Origin: an uncultured Alphaproteobacteria bacterium
Lineage (GTDB): Bacteria; Pseudomonadota; Alphaproteobacteria; GCA-2731375
Length of the DNA stretch: 64,000 bases
Direction: 5' to 3'
NCBI GenBank assembly: GCA_951812805.1
Contig: CATOSZ010000001.1
Span: 1,536,017 to 1,600,016, forward strand
The position numbers and the translations under genes are program-made. Below the pieces are notes generated by a model. It was given only the letters and a program-made list of their open reading frames with translations, did not search any database and had not been told where the DNA came from. Shown one piece after another: positions 44,338-53,879 of the stretch; the first letter of the stretch is position 1, and each line of letters begins with the position of its first letter.

Positions 44338-45165
44338 ATGGCGACGACCGCGCGGCTCGATCACACCGTCATCAACGTCGGCTTCGAGATGGACCAGGCC
44401 GAGGCGATCTTCGCCGATCTCGGCTTCACCCTGACGGAGCGTGGCTATCACAGCCTCGGCTCGATCAACCACCTGATGATGTTCGAAACCGACTATCTGG
44501 AACTGATCGGCCTGCCGGCGGGCGTCGACCACGACCGGCCGGACCTCGCCGGCGCGCCGAACGGCATCAACGGCCTGGTCTTCAAGACCGACGACGTCGA
44601 CGAGGTGCATGCCCGCCTGCAGGCCCTCGACATGGCCGGCGCCCCGCCCAAGGCCTTCACCCGGCCGGTGGAACTGCCCGAGGGCACCTTCGATGCCAGC
44701 TTCCGCACCGTGCACGTCCGCCCCGACGTCTTCCCCGGCGGGCGGGTCTATTTCTGCGAACACGGCACGCCGGAGCTGGTCTGGCGCCCGGAATGGCAGA
44801 GCCACGCCAACGACGTCCGCGCCATGCCGGAATTCGTCGTCGTCCGCGCCGACCACCGTGCGGAGGCGGAGCGGTTCGCCCGGCTGCTCGACTCCGACGT
44901 CGCGGAGGACGGCGCCGTCGCCGACGTCGCCTTCGTCGGCGGTCGTATCCGGGTCATGTCGCCGGCGGCCTACGGCGAACGCTACGGGGCGCTCGCCTCC
45001 GCGCTCGGCACCCGGGACTCGATCTTCGGCGCGATTCGGCTCCGGGTCGGCATGCTCGACGGTGTGGGGAAGATCGCCGAGGGCCGGAGCGGCGTTCTCG
45101 ACGACGGCGCCCGCGTGGTGATCCGCGAAGACAGTTTCGACAGCGTGCTCGAATTCACGGTCTGA
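44338..45165 (+). CDS. VOC-superfamily (glyoxalase-like) protein
   Basis: 275 residues with two betaalphabetabetabeta modules: ARLDHTVINVGFEMDQAEAIFADLGFTLTERGYHSLGSINHLMMFETDYLELIGLP and a second from about 165 (EFVVVRADHRAEAERFARLLDSDV). Metal-site candidates are His9 and Glu58. Similar proteins are annotated as glyoxalase-like domain 3. The reaction is unknown. AAGGAG is 8 bases before the ATG. The native promoter region was split by the IS481-like element. Confidence 0.85.
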   Translation: MATTARLDHTVINVGFEMDQAEAIFADLGFTLTERGYHSLGSINHLMMFETDYLELIGLPAGVDHDRPDLAGAPNGINGLVFKTDDVDEVHARLQALDMAGAPPKAFTRPVELPEGTFDASFRTVHVRPDVFPGGRVYFCEHGTPELVWRPEWQSHANDVRAMPEFVVVRADHRAEAERFARLLDSDVAEDGAVADVAFVGGRIRVMSPAAYGERYGALASALGTRDSIFGAIRLRVGMLDGVGKIAEGRSGVLDDGARVVIREDSFDSVLEFTV

Positions 45166-45175
45166 GGACGGCGGG

Positions 45176-47242
45176 GTGCGTCTCTCCTGGTTCCTCTTGG
45201 CTCTGTTGCTCGCCACCGGCGCCCGGGCGCAAGTGACGACGGACGGCAGCTTCGGGCCGGCGCTCACCCTCGGTGGGCCGGACGTCGTCATTCCCGAGGC
45301 GCTCGGCACCCGGGCCGGGGCCAACCTGTTTCATTCCTTCGGCCGGTTCGATCTCTCCGCCGGCGACAGCGCCACTTTCACCGGGGCGCCGGACATCGCC
45401 CATGTCATTGGCCGCGTCACCGGCGGCACACCCTCGGAGATCGACGGCCTGCTGCGCTCCGAAGTCGGTACGGCGGATCTCTGGCGGCTCAATCCCGCCG
45501 GCATCGTCTTCGGTCCCAACGCCGAGCTGGACCTGCCGGGCGCCTTCCATGCCGGGACCGGCGGGGAACTCCGCTTCGACGACGGCACCGCGCTTCCCGC
45601 CACCGGCGCCGTGGCTGTGCTGAGCACCGCCGCGCCTGCGGCCTTCGGCTTCCTCGGCCCGGGGCCGGCCGGGCCTCTCCGGCTCGACGGCGCGGCGCTC
45701 GAGATGTCGGAGGCGGGGTCGATCAGCCTCGCAGGCGGCGACGTCACCCTGACCGAGGCGTCGATTTCGGCGGAGCGCGGCAGCGTCGTCGTTCGCGGCG
45801 GCCGCTTCGTCATGGTCGACAGCGAGATCGAAACGGCGACGGAGGACGACACGCGGGCCGGACCCATCCGCATCGAAGTTGCCATGCTCGATCTCGAAGG
45901 GGAATCGAGCATCGCCAGCCTGACCGAGGGCGACGGCCAGGGCGGCGAGGTCAGCATCGATACCGAGATGCTGCGGCTCTCCGGTGAAAGCCTGATCAAC
46001 GTCTCCAGCATCGGCCCGGGCACCGCCGGCGATATCGTCATTCGGGCAACGGCAATCGAGCTGGTCGAGGAGGCGGAAATCCTCGCCGACGTCATCGGCG
46101 AGGGCACCGGCGGCACCATCCTCATCCGGGGCGAGAGCCTCGACATCGCCGATGATTCCGAGATCGCCAGCGACGTGGACGAAGGGGCGGGCGGCGACGC
46201 CGGTTCCGTCGTCATCGAGGTGGCACGCCTGAGTTTACGGGGCGAGCCGGAAATCTCCGCCGAAACCGGCGGTGCGGGCACCGGCGGGCGAGTCGAGATC
46301 GATGCCACGGAGGTACTTTCGATTAGCGGCGAGGGCGCGATCCTGACGACGGCGGAAGACGCGGGCGATGCCGGCGGCCTGGTCATTCGGGCGGGCCGGC
46401 TGACCCTCGACGGCGGCGAGTTGTCCGCCGCGACCACCAGCAGCGGTGACGCGGGCAACATCTCGCTCACCGTCGAGGGCGCCTTGACGCTTCAGGGTGC
46501 CGGCGCCGTCACGGCGGCCACGGAGGCTGCGGGCGACGGTGGCTCGATCAGCATCCGGGCCGGCGAGGTCGAGCTTCGCGACGGCGCCGCGATCGCCGCG
46601 ACCAGCACCGGGGCCGGTCTCGCCGGCGCGATCGACATCGATGCCGGCCAGCGCTTCTTCGCCGACAATGCCGGTGTCACCACCAGCACGGCGCTGTCCG
46701 ACGGCGGCAACATTTCCCTGCAGGCCATGGTCATCGTCCATCTGATCGAGGCCGAGATCACCACCAGCGTCAGCGGCGGCCTCGGCGGCGGCGGCAATAT
46801 CATCATCGATCCGATCTTCGTCGTCCTCGACGAGAGCCGGATCGAAGCGAACGCCTTCGGCGGCCCGGGCGGCAATATCTCGATCACGGCCGAGCAGCTG
46901 ATCCAGGGGGCGGGCAGCGTCATCCAGGCCTCTTCGGCGCTGGGCGTCGCCGGCAACGTGGTGATCAGCGCGCCGGAAAGCGATATCTCGGCCGGGCTGA
47001 GCGCGCTGTCCGCCGCCTTGCTCGACGCGGCGAACAAGCTGGCGGCCCGCTGCGCGGCGCGGGGCGGCAAGGTCGCGGGCTCGCTCTCGGCCGCGGGTCG
47101 GGGCGGCCTGCCGCTGTCGCCCGACGGTGCGCAGCCCGCCGCCTATTTCCTGACCGATTCTACGCCGGGCACCGCGCGTGCCGCCGTCGTCGGCGCCCGG
47201 CCGGAACGCCTGGCGCTGCTGCATCTCGACTGCACGGCCTGA
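45176..47242 (+). CDS. Two-partner-secretion exoprotein (TpsA, filamentous haemagglutinin N-domain)
   Basis: 688 residues from a GTG at 45176, 10 bases after the VOC stop. The signal peptide ends ARA-Q near residue 19. The TPS domain follows: GANLFHSFGRFDLSAGDSATFTG, then RVTGGTPSEIDGLLRSEVGTADLWRLNPAGIVFGPNAELDLPGAFHA. Residues 150-600 form a right-handed beta-helix of repeated GGxVxIxA rungs. It is far shorter than adhesin TpsA proteins. The C-terminus has CAARGG and AAGRGGLPLSPDG, a signature I know from cyanobacterial haemagglutinin-domain proteins, then a final cysteine (LDCTA). It would be exported by the adjacent TpsB. Function on the cell surface unknown. Confidence 0.92.
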   Translation: MRLSWFLLALLLATGARAQVTTDGSFGPALTLGGPDVVIPEALGTRAGANLFHSFGRFDLSAGDSATFTGAPDIAHVIGRVTGGTPSEIDGLLRSEVGTADLWRLNPAGIVFGPNAELDLPGAFHAGTGGELRFDDGTALPATGAVAVLSTAAPAAFGFLGPGPAGPLRLDGAALEMSEAGSISLAGGDVTLTEASISAERGSVVVRGGRFVMVDSEIETATEDDTRAGPIRIEVAMLDLEGESSIASLTEGDGQGGEVSIDTEMLRLSGESLINVSSIGPGTAGDIVIRATAIELVEEAEILADVIGEGTGGTILIRGESLDIADDSEIASDVDEGAGGDAGSVVIEVARLSLRGEPEISAETGGAGTGGRVEIDATEVLSISGEGAILTTAEDAGDAGGLVIRAGRLTLDGGELSAATTSSGDAGNISLTVEGALTLQGAGAVTAATEAAGDGGSISIRAGEVELRDGAAIAATSTGAGLAGAIDIDAGQRFFADNAGVTTSTALSDGGNISLQAMVIVHLIEAEITTSVSGGLGGGGNIIIDPIFVVLDESRIEANAFGGPGGNISITAEQLIQGAGSVIQASSALGVAGNVVISAPESDISAGLSALSAALLDAANKLAARCAARGGKVAGSLSAAGRGGLPLSPDGAQPAAYFLTDSTPGTARAAVVGARPERLALLHLDCTA

Positions 47243-47246
47243 GCGG

Positions 47247-48974
47247 ATGAGCCGCGCCCTCGCCACCGCCCTCGCGTTCGGCGCTCTGTGCCTGGCGGCA
47301 GGCGCGCTCGCCCAGGTTCCCCCCTCGACCCGCGATCAGATCGAGCGACCGGGCGACGGCCGCACGCCGTTGCCGGCGCCGAGGCTCGAGCGCGAGGACA
47401 AGCGCTTCGAGCTGCCGCCCGTCCCGCCGCCCGTGGCGCCCCGGGCGCTGCCGCCCTCGGGCATTCGAATCGACGTGACGCGCATCGAGCTCGCCGACAA
47501 CGCCTTGCTGCCGGCGGTGGAGGCGCGAAAGCTGATCGCACCCTACGAGGGGCGGACGGTCGACGCCAACGAGCTGGAAGCGCTACGACGACAGTTGTCG
47601 GCGGCGATCGTCGCCCGCGGCTATATCAACTCGGGCGTCGTCTTCCCCGACCAGGATCTCGCCGACGGCGTGGTCCGCATGGAGGTCGTGGCCGGCGCCT
47701 TGAGCGAGATCGAGGTCACCGGCCTCGGCCGCTTGCGCCCCGGCTATGTGCTCGACCGCCTGGCTCTCGATATCGGGCCGCCGCTCGACGTCGAGCGGCT
47801 GCGCGACCGGCTGCGCCTGTTGCTGCAGGACCCCTTGATCGAAGGCCTGTCGGCGCGGCTGCGCCCCGGCCTGCGGCCGGGCGAGAGCGAGCTGGAACTC
47901 GACGTGACACGGGCACGGGCCTGGGACTTCGGCCTGGCGGTCGCCAACGACCGCTCCCCCAGCATCGGGGCGACCCACGCCAGCGCCTTCGCCACCCTGC
48001 GCAACCTCACCGGCCTCGGCGATCGCCTGGACCTCGAACTCGGCTTGACCGAGGGGCTGCGTCACGGCTCCGCCGCGGTTGCGCTGCCCATCACCGCGCA
48101 CGACACGACGCTTTCCGCCTTTATCGAACGCAACGCCTCCGACGTGGTCGAGGCGCCGTTCGACCGGCTCGATATCGAAAGCCGCTCGAACACCTACAGG
48201 CTCGCGCTGCGCCACCCGGTATACAGGACACCCGCGAGCGAGGCGGGCCTCGGCCTCGCGCTCGCGCGGCGCGACAGCGAAACCCGCCTGCTCGGCCGGC
48301 CGTTTTCCTTTTCACCGGGGGTGCGGAACGGACGAAGCGTCGTTGCGACGATCGAGGCCACGCAGGACTTCACCCACCGGGAAACCGAACAGGTGATCGC
48401 GTTGCGCTCGACCTTCCGTCTCGGCGTCGACGCGCTGGACGCCACGATGAACCGGAACGCCCCGGACGGCGAATTCCTCGCCTGGCTCGCCCAAGCGCAA
48501 TGGATCCGCCGCGTGCCCCTCGACATCGGTTTCGGCGACGGGCTGGTCGTGCTGCGCGGCGACCTGCAGCTCTCCACGGACGGTCTGCTGCCGCTCGAAA
48601 AGCTGGCCATCGGCGGCGCCGACAGCGTGCGCGGCTACCGGGAGAACCAGATCACCCGGGACGCCGGCGTCATCGCCTCGCTGGAAGGTCGCCTGCCGGT
48701 CTATCGGCGCGCGCTCGAGCTTCCGGGCCTCGGTCGCCGCGACGCGTTGGTCCAGCTCGCCGCCTTCGTCGATTACGGCCGCGGCTGGAACCTCGGCGGC
48801 AACCGGTTGACGGAAGATCTGCTGTCGGCGGGCGGCGGGCTGAAGCTGTCGCTCGGCCGGCACATCGAGGCGGACCTATACGTCGGGCATGCCTTCATCG
48901 ACATCGCCGACGGCGCCGACGGCAACCTACAGGACGCCGGCATCCACTTCCGCCTCGTCGTCCGACCCTTCTAG
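47247..48974 (+). CDS. TpsB outer-membrane transporter (ShlB/FhaC/HecB family)
   Basis: 575 residues. A signal peptide ends ALA-Q near 23. A proline-rich linker follows, then a POTRA domain (SGIRIDVTRIELADNALLPAVEARKLIAPYEG) and a second POTRA-like part (YVLDRLALDIGPPLDVERLRDRL). The 16-strand barrel ends in a C-terminal Phe. The conserved loop-6 motif is GGADSVRGYRE. It secretes the TpsA encoded 4 bases upstream. Its 3' end overlaps the convergent CHAT gene by four bases (48971-48974), locking the two operons together. Confidence 0.93.
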   Translation: MSRALATALAFGALCLAAGALAQVPPSTRDQIERPGDGRTPLPAPRLEREDKRFELPPVPPPVAPRALPPSGIRIDVTRIELADNALLPAVEARKLIAPYEGRTVDANELEALRRQLSAAIVARGYINSGVVFPDQDLADGVVRMEVVAGALSEIEVTGLGRLRPGYVLDRLALDIGPPLDVERLRDRLRLLLQDPLIEGLSARLRPGLRPGESELELDVTRARAWDFGLAVANDRSPSIGATHASAFATLRNLTGLGDRLDLELGLTEGLRHGSAAVALPITAHDTTLSAFIERNASDVVEAPFDRLDIESRSNTYRLALRHPVYRTPASEAGLGLALARRDSETRLLGRPFSFSPGVRNGRSVVATIEATQDFTHRETEQVIALRSTFRLGVDALDATMNRNAPDGEFLAWLAQAQWIRRVPLDIGFGDGLVVLRGDLQLSTDGLLPLEKLAIGGADSVRGYRENQITRDAGVIASLEGRLPVYRRALELPGLGRRDALVQLAAFVDYGRGWNLGGNRLTEDLLSAGGGLKLSLGRHIEADLYVGHAFIDIADGADGNLQDAGIHFRLVVRPF

Positions 48975-51256
48975 AGCCAGTTGCCGATCAGCAGGAACGG
49001 TGCCCAGTAGCTTGGATGGCGGTAGCGTCGGTCGCCGAGCAGGGTGCGTTGGGCCCGGCGGACGGCTTCGGCCTTGGAGACGCCGGGCGTCTTCAGGTGG
49101 CGGTAGAAGTCGGTCACCAGGTCGGCCGAGGCGGAATCGTTGATGAACCAGAGCGTGGCGAGCGCACTGCGCGCGCCCGCCTTGACGGCGATGCCGGCGA
49201 GGCCGAGGGCTGCCCGGTCGTCCCCCGCCGCCGTGCGGCAGGCGCTCAGGGTCAGCAGTTCCACGGGCTTGTCGCGAAAGCGGCCGAGCTTGATGAAACG
49301 CTCCAGCCCGTCCATCGACAGCTTGCCGTCGTAGGTCAGGATGAAGGTCTTGTCGGGATCGCTGGAGAATTCCCCGTGGCTGGCGATATGCACGATGCCG
49401 AAGGCGGTATCGCTCAACTCCGCTTCGATTCCCGCGGCGGAGAAGCCGCGGTCCCGCAACGCCCGGCCGGGAAACAGGGTCTGCAGCGCGTCGAGTTCGG
49501 CGCCGACATGGGGCAGCGCCGGATAGCCCTGCACCGCCTCGGTCAGGCCGCTGGTCATGATTTCGAGCCGATCGCGCGGCAACGGCCGGGGGTCGAGGAG
49601 GCGCAGGCCCGGGGTCACGGCGAGGGCGAAGCGTTCGACCAGGAAGCGCTTCCCGTCGTGCAGGGCGGCGAGCGGGATGGTGCGCAGCGGCGCGTCGGGC
49701 ACGAAAACCAGGGTCTTCACGCCCGCGGACTCGAGCAGCGGGAGGAGCGGGCGGATGATCCAGTCATAGAGCCGGCGGCCGTGCGCCATGTATTGGTGCG
49801 TCGTCCGCTTCTCCAGGCGCTGGCGAAAGGCCCGGACTTCGGCCGTCAGGGCCGCGCGGCCGATCGGCACCGTGACCTGGTGCAGCCCGTCGGCCAGGCT
49901 CACCAACAGTTCCAGCCGGTCGGCCAGCACCACCGGATAGAGCGCCGCGGTGCCTGTGGCGAGACGGTCGATGCCGGTGACCTTGGCCTCCAACGCGGTG
50001 ACGCAATCGTCGCGGAAGAAGTCCCGCAGTTCCGCCGCCTTCAACGCCTCGATCGCCAGGCGGGCGTCGGCACGCAAGGTTTCCGCGCGCGCCGCGTTCG
50101 CTTCACGCGGGGCGGCCCGCAACAGCAGGTCGGCGAGCTCGACGAAGACGGGTCCGACCACCTCGCGGAAGGATCGTCGACCGGCACGGTAGTCGCGTGT
50201 CAGATCGTCCCGGATCAGGTTCAAATGATGGACCGCTTCCCGGTAGGCGGCGATCGCCCCTATCAGCGCGCCCGTATCGCGCCGCAAACGGCCGAGTTGC
50301 CACTGCCAGAGGTAGAGCAGGTCCGAAGCGCCGACGCGCCGGCCGGCGGCGAGTGCCCGTTCGGTCATTTGGATCGCCTCGCCGTGCCGACCGGCGGCGG
50401 CATAGAGCGCGCCGAGCCGGCCCTCGGCATGGGAGAGCGAGCGGGCGTCGTCCAGGCCGATCGCTAGCTCCCGCGCCGCAAGGGCACTGTCGAACGCCAG
50501 GCGGCGCAGCGCCGGCTCGCTCCGGGCGAGGCGGACCTCAAGGCGCGCGGCCTGGCGGGCCACCGCCAGCAGACCGACCGCTTTCGGATGGCCCGGCGGC
50601 AGACCGTCGAAGGCCCGCGCCGCCGCGAGCAGGGGGGCGCGCGCTGTTTCCGGATGGGCGCCGCTGGTCAGGTGACGGGCCAGGTTGACCCGGGCGGTGC
50701 CGGCGAGGCCCGGGTCGCGATGCGCTTCGGCCCGTCGTGCGCCCTCCCGCCAGGCGACGATCGCCTCGCCGCCGCGGCCTTCCGCCGCCAGGAGGTTCGC
50801 GAGGTTGACCTGATTGCGCGCGCCGACGCCACCGCCGGCATCGAGGCCGTCGCGCCACAAGGCTTCCGCGCGCATCGGATCGCCCGCCAGGAAATGCGCC
50901 CCGGCGAGGCCGCCGGCGATCGCCGCCTTCAGGGCCGCCTTGTCCGTGCCGTCGGCCAGGCGCCGCGCCGCCTCGAAGTCCGCCAGCGCCTTGCCGTGGA
51001 AGCCGAGCGCCTGGTGTCCCTCCGCGCGCCGGGCCAGCGCCCGGGCGCCGCCGCAGGCATCCCCCGCCCCGGCGTAAAGTCCGGCGGCCCGCGACCAGTC
51101 GGCGACCGCCGCCGTGAAGTGGCCGGCCCCCGCCGCCGCGTCGCCCTGTTTCACCAGGGCGGCCGCTGCGTCGGCCTCGGCCAGCGCTGGCCCCGCCGCC
51201 AGGGCGAGCCCCGCGGCGGCCAGCAGGGACCTGACGAAACTAGCGGGCGCGATCAT
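48971..51256 (-). CDS. CHAT-domain cysteine peptidase with TPR-like repeats and signal peptide
   Basis: 761 residues. The N-terminus FVRSLLAAAGLALAAGPALA is a clear export signal. Residues 30-360 are TPR-like helical hairpins (LVKQGDAAAGAGHFTAAVADWSRAAGLYAGAGD). The C-terminal CHAT domain (about 500-760) has the catalytic His627 in IVHIASHGEF and Cys673 in LTLSACRTAAGDDRA, followed by ALGLAGIAVKAGARSALATLWFINDSASADLVTDFY and HPSYWAPFLLIG. It starts inside the end of the DUF928 gene (17-base overlap). A periplasmic or surface caspase-like protease is inferred, with the TPR region choosing partners. Its substrate might be the neighbouring TpsA. Confidence 0.93.
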   Translation of the reverse strand: MIAPASFVRSLLAAAGLALAAGPALAEADAAAALVKQGDAAAGAGHFTAAVADWSRAAGLYAGAGDACGGARALARRAEGHQALGFHGKALADFEAARRLADGTDKAALKAAIAGGLAGAHFLAGDPMRAEALWRDGLDAGGGVGARNQVNLANLLAAEGRGGEAIVAWREGARRAEAHRDPGLAGTARVNLARHLTSGAHPETARAPLLAAARAFDGLPPGHPKAVGLLAVARQAARLEVRLARSEPALRRLAFDSALAARELAIGLDDARSLSHAEGRLGALYAAAGRHGEAIQMTERALAAGRRVGASDLLYLWQWQLGRLRRDTGALIGAIAAYREAVHHLNLIRDDLTRDYRAGRRSFREVVGPVFVELADLLLRAAPREANAARAETLRADARLAIEALKAAELRDFFRDDCVTALEAKVTGIDRLATGTAALYPVVLADRLELLVSLADGLHQVTVPIGRAALTAEVRAFRQRLEKRTTHQYMAHGRRLYDWIIRPLLPLLESAGVKTLVFVPDAPLRTIPLAALHDGKRFLVERFALAVTPGLRLLDPRPLPRDRLEIMTSGLTEAVQGYPALPHVGAELDALQTLFPGRALRDRGFSAAGIEAELSDTAFGIVHIASHGEFSSDPDKTFILTYDGKLSMDGLERFIKLGRFRDKPVELLTLSACRTAAGDDRAALGLAGIAVKAGARSALATLWFINDSASADLVTDFYRHLKTPGVSKAEAVRRAQRTLLGDRRYRHPSYWAPFLLIGNWL

Positions 51257-51947
51257 GGCGCACGACATCACCGAGTTCGCCCTCGTCGAGCAGCCGGGCC
51301 CGGGCCGTCCTGGCCGCCGCGTTGCCGGGATCCGCGGCGAGCGCCTGGGAGAGCGTGTCGACCGCATCGTACCAGAGCCCGTCCTCGGCCAGCCGGGTCG
51401 CCTGCGCGACCGCATCCGTGCCGGGGCCCGGCGCCACCGGGTCCTCCACGCGCAGGATCGTGCCGCTCGAAATGATGTCGCGCGACCGCTCGGCCGCATC
51501 CATCACCAGGGCGACGGTCCAGCGGTATTCGACACCCGGCGCCAGGCGGACGCCATGGGCGGCGAGGTCGACCGCATGGACGCCGGCCGCTATGGCCTCG
51601 TCGGCGACATATTCCAGCACCGTCGCCAGCTTGTCCTCGTCGACGAAGGTCACCTCGACCCGCTGGTCACGAATCGGCTTGGAGAGATACCAATGCAGGA
51701 CCGGCCGCTCGCGACCCGTGTAACCGGTATGCGGCGGGCTCAGCACCTGGACGATCGGCGCGTCGTCACCGGCGCCGCGCGTTGCACCGCCGACCCGGGT
51801 GGCGGGCGCGCCGCGCCGCTTGCGGGGCTTGTATTGCGCCATGTGCAGGGTCTGGCGCGCCTGGTCCTCGACCCGGGGCATGGCTTCCCCATTCGCCGTC
51901 GCAGGCGGCGGCGCCAGGATCGTCAATAGCAAGATCACCTTCAGCAT
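51240..51947 (-). CDS. DUF928 protein with TPR-like tail
   Basis: 235 residues. The signal peptide MLKVILLLTILAPPPATA is followed by the DUF928 opening YKPRKRRGAPATRVGGATRGA, then IVQVLSPPHTGYTGRERPVLHWYLSKPI and GVRLAPGVEYRWTVALVMDAAERSRDI. A single TPR-like hairpin (DGLWYDAVDTLSQALAADPGNAAARTARARLL) ends the protein. DUF928 is, as far as I know, largely cyanobacterial and of unknown function, usually next to CHAT and CHASE2 genes, as here. The product is probably periplasmic. Translationally coupled to the CHAT gene. Confidence 0.85.
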   Translation of the reverse strand: MLKVILLLTILAPPPATANGEAMPRVEDQARQTLHMAQYKPRKRRGAPATRVGGATRGAGDDAPIVQVLSPPHTGYTGRERPVLHWYLSKPIRDQRVEVTFVDEDKLATVLEYVADEAIAAGVHAVDLAAHGVRLAPGVEYRWTVALVMDAAERSRDIISSGTILRVEDPVAPGPGTDAVAQATRLAEDGLWYDAVDTLSQALAADPGNAAARTARARLLDEGELGDVVRHDRAR

Positions 51948-51980
51948 GTCTCGTTCCCATCCAACGTCGTGCGCACCAGT

Positions 51981-53879
51981 TTACCCCGTCGGCAGGCGAT
52001 AGACCTCGATTCCCGCCGATTTACCTTTCAGCACAATTTCACCGACCGCCGTCGCGGAGTCGATCCCGCCGACGAGGTCGAGGGTCTCCCGGCTGGCGAG
52101 GATGGTGCAACCCTCCCCCGCTTCCGCGACCTCCTTGCCGAAACTTTCGAGCCTGGCGGCGACATTCACCGTATCGCCGATGACGGTGTAGTCCATGCGC
52201 TGATCGCCGCCCAGGCTGCCGGCGACGACGGGACCCGTGTGCAGGCCGACGCGCATGCCGATTTCCGGCTGCCCGGCGGCCCGCCAGGCCTGGTTCAGCG
52301 CGTCGAGCCGGACGACCATGGCCTCGGCGCAGGCGATCGCCGCCCGGGCGTCGACGCGCTGTTGCTCGGGTGTGGTGCTCGGCAGCGGCGCACCGAAGAC
52401 GGCCATCACGGCATCGCCGATGAACTTGTCGACGACGCCGCCGTGCGCGATGACGATGCGCGCCATCTCCGCCAGGTATTCGTTCAGCCAGTCCATCAGT
52501 TCGGGCGGGCTCAAGCCCTCGGAAATCGGGGTGAAGCCGGCGATGTCGGAGAACAGGACGGTCGCCGTGATTTCCCGTGCCTTGGGTCGGCCGCCTTCGA
52601 GAAAATCCTCCCGCTGGCGCCAGAGTTCGGCGGCCACCTCAGCCGAAACGTGGCGCGAGAAGATGCCCATGAGGGCGGCGCGCTCGACACGCTCCAGGTG
52701 TGAGAGCCAGGCCGTGGCGAGACCCGCGGCGAGCGGCCAGCCGAGCATGGGCGCGACGCTCGGCAACCACCAGCCCGCACCGAGCGCGCCGTATCCAACC
52801 GCGCCGATGGCACCGAGCCCCAGCGCTAGAACCACGACGAGACCGGCGGGCCGGCGCAGCGCCGCGGCAAGCGCGCCACCCAGCGCACAGCACAGCAGCA
52901 GCCAGGCCAGCTCGAATCCGTTGCCCAGCGGGCGGATCGGCGCCGTGCCGGCAAGCCCGTGACGCAACAGCTGGGCCGTCAGGTGCGCATGCAGGACGAT
53001 ACCGAGCATCGCCCGTCCGTCGCCGCCGACATGATCGAACGGCGTGGCGAAGTAGTCCTTCACACTCTCGGCGGCGGTTCCGACGATGACGACGGAATCG
53101 CGAAACCGCCCCGCCGGCACGTCGCCCCGCAACACATCCGCGACGCTCGACATGGTGAAGGGGGCGTCGCCGCCGCGAAAGTCGGCCATGAACTGATAAC
53201 CACCCGCGTCGGCGCCGACATAGCCGCCGTCGTCGGCCTCCACCGGACGGAAGCCGACCGTGCCGAGGCGCATCCAGTCCGGGTTGTCCGGATCGGCCTC
53301 GGAGAGGATACCGGCCGCGGCCAGGTGGCGCCCGGCGAGCGCCAGGGCCATCGATTGGCCGAAGCCGTTCTCGTCGTCCAGGAACAACAGGCCGCGCCGG
53401 ACCCGCCCGTCGCCGTCGATGACGATGTCGGCGAAACCGGTATTCTCGCCGCCCTCCAGGGCGGCGGGCGGCGGGATACGGGGACCCGACGCGCTCGAAA
53501 ACTTGTAGACCCAGACCAGGTTCCCCGGCGCCGCCAGTACCGCATCCAGCGCGTCCGTGCCTGGCGGTACGGGCTTGTCGCGATAGATGTCGATGCCGAT
53601 CGCCCGTGGGGCTTGGCCTCGAATGGTTGTGATCAGACGGGCGAGCACGCCGTCGGGAAGCGGCCAGCCGTATTCCGCGATGTCGGCTTCGGTCGCCCCC
53701 ACCAGGGTGACCGGCGCCGATGGCGTGTCCCGCACGGCCAGCCGGGTCAACGCCATGTCGTAGGCGAGGAGTTCCAGCGGCTGCATCAGGCCCGCAAGGC
53801 TGGCGGCCAATCCAGCGACGAAAACGCTGAGCGCCGCCACCCCGGCGATCACCGGCCGGCTTCGCAGCAAACGCCTCAT
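51981..53879 (-). CDS. CHASE2-domain adenylate/guanylate cyclase
   Basis: 632 residues from ATG 53879; a GTG at 53930 would add 17. One N-terminal TM helix is followed by an extracytoplasmic CHASE2 domain (LELLAYDMALTRLAV, IGIDIYRDKPV, FADIVIDGDGRVRRGLLF, DSVVIVGTAAESVKDYFATPF), then three TM helices (about 330-400) and a class III cyclase. The cyclase has TVLFSDIAGFTPISE (metal Asp), VDKFIGDAVMAVFGAP (second metal Asp) and YTVIGDTVNVAARLE (transition-state Asn/Arg). It converts ATP (or GTP) to the cyclic nucleotide on an external cue. It is the first gene of a cyclase-DUF928-CHAT operon, 33 bases before DUF928. Confidence 0.94.
   Translation of the reverse strand: MRRLLRSRPVIAGVAALSVFVAGLAASLAGLMQPLELLAYDMALTRLAVRDTPSAPVTLVGATEADIAEYGWPLPDGVLARLITTIRGQAPRAIGIDIYRDKPVPPGTDALDAVLAAPGNLVWVYKFSSASGPRIPPPAALEGGENTGFADIVIDGDGRVRRGLLFLDDENGFGQSMALALAGRHLAAAGILSEADPDNPDWMRLGTVGFRPVEADDGGYVGADAGGYQFMADFRGGDAPFTMSSVADVLRGDVPAGRFRDSVVIVGTAAESVKDYFATPFDHVGGDGRAMLGIVLHAHLTAQLLRHGLAGTAPIRPLGNGFELAWLLLCCALGGALAAALRRPAGLVVVLALGLGAIGAVGYGALGAGWWLPSVAPMLGWPLAAGLATAWLSHLERVERAALMGIFSRHVSAEVAAELWRQREDFLEGGRPKAREITATVLFSDIAGFTPISEGLSPPELMDWLNEYLAEMARIVIAHGGVVDKFIGDAVMAVFGAPLPSTTPEQQRVDARAAIACAEAMVVRLDALNQAWRAAGQPEIGMRVGLHTGPVVAGSLGGDQRMDYTVIGDTVNVAARLESFGKEVAEAGEGCTILASRETLDLVGGIDSATAVGEIVLKGKSAGIEVYRLPTG

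Noticed and set aside
47288..50467. A 1,059-codon open frame on the plus strand across tpsB and the CHAT gene
   Set aside because: Arg/Pro/Gly-rich shadow of high-GC coding sequence; it contradicts strong domain matches in tpsB and in the antisense CHAT gene.
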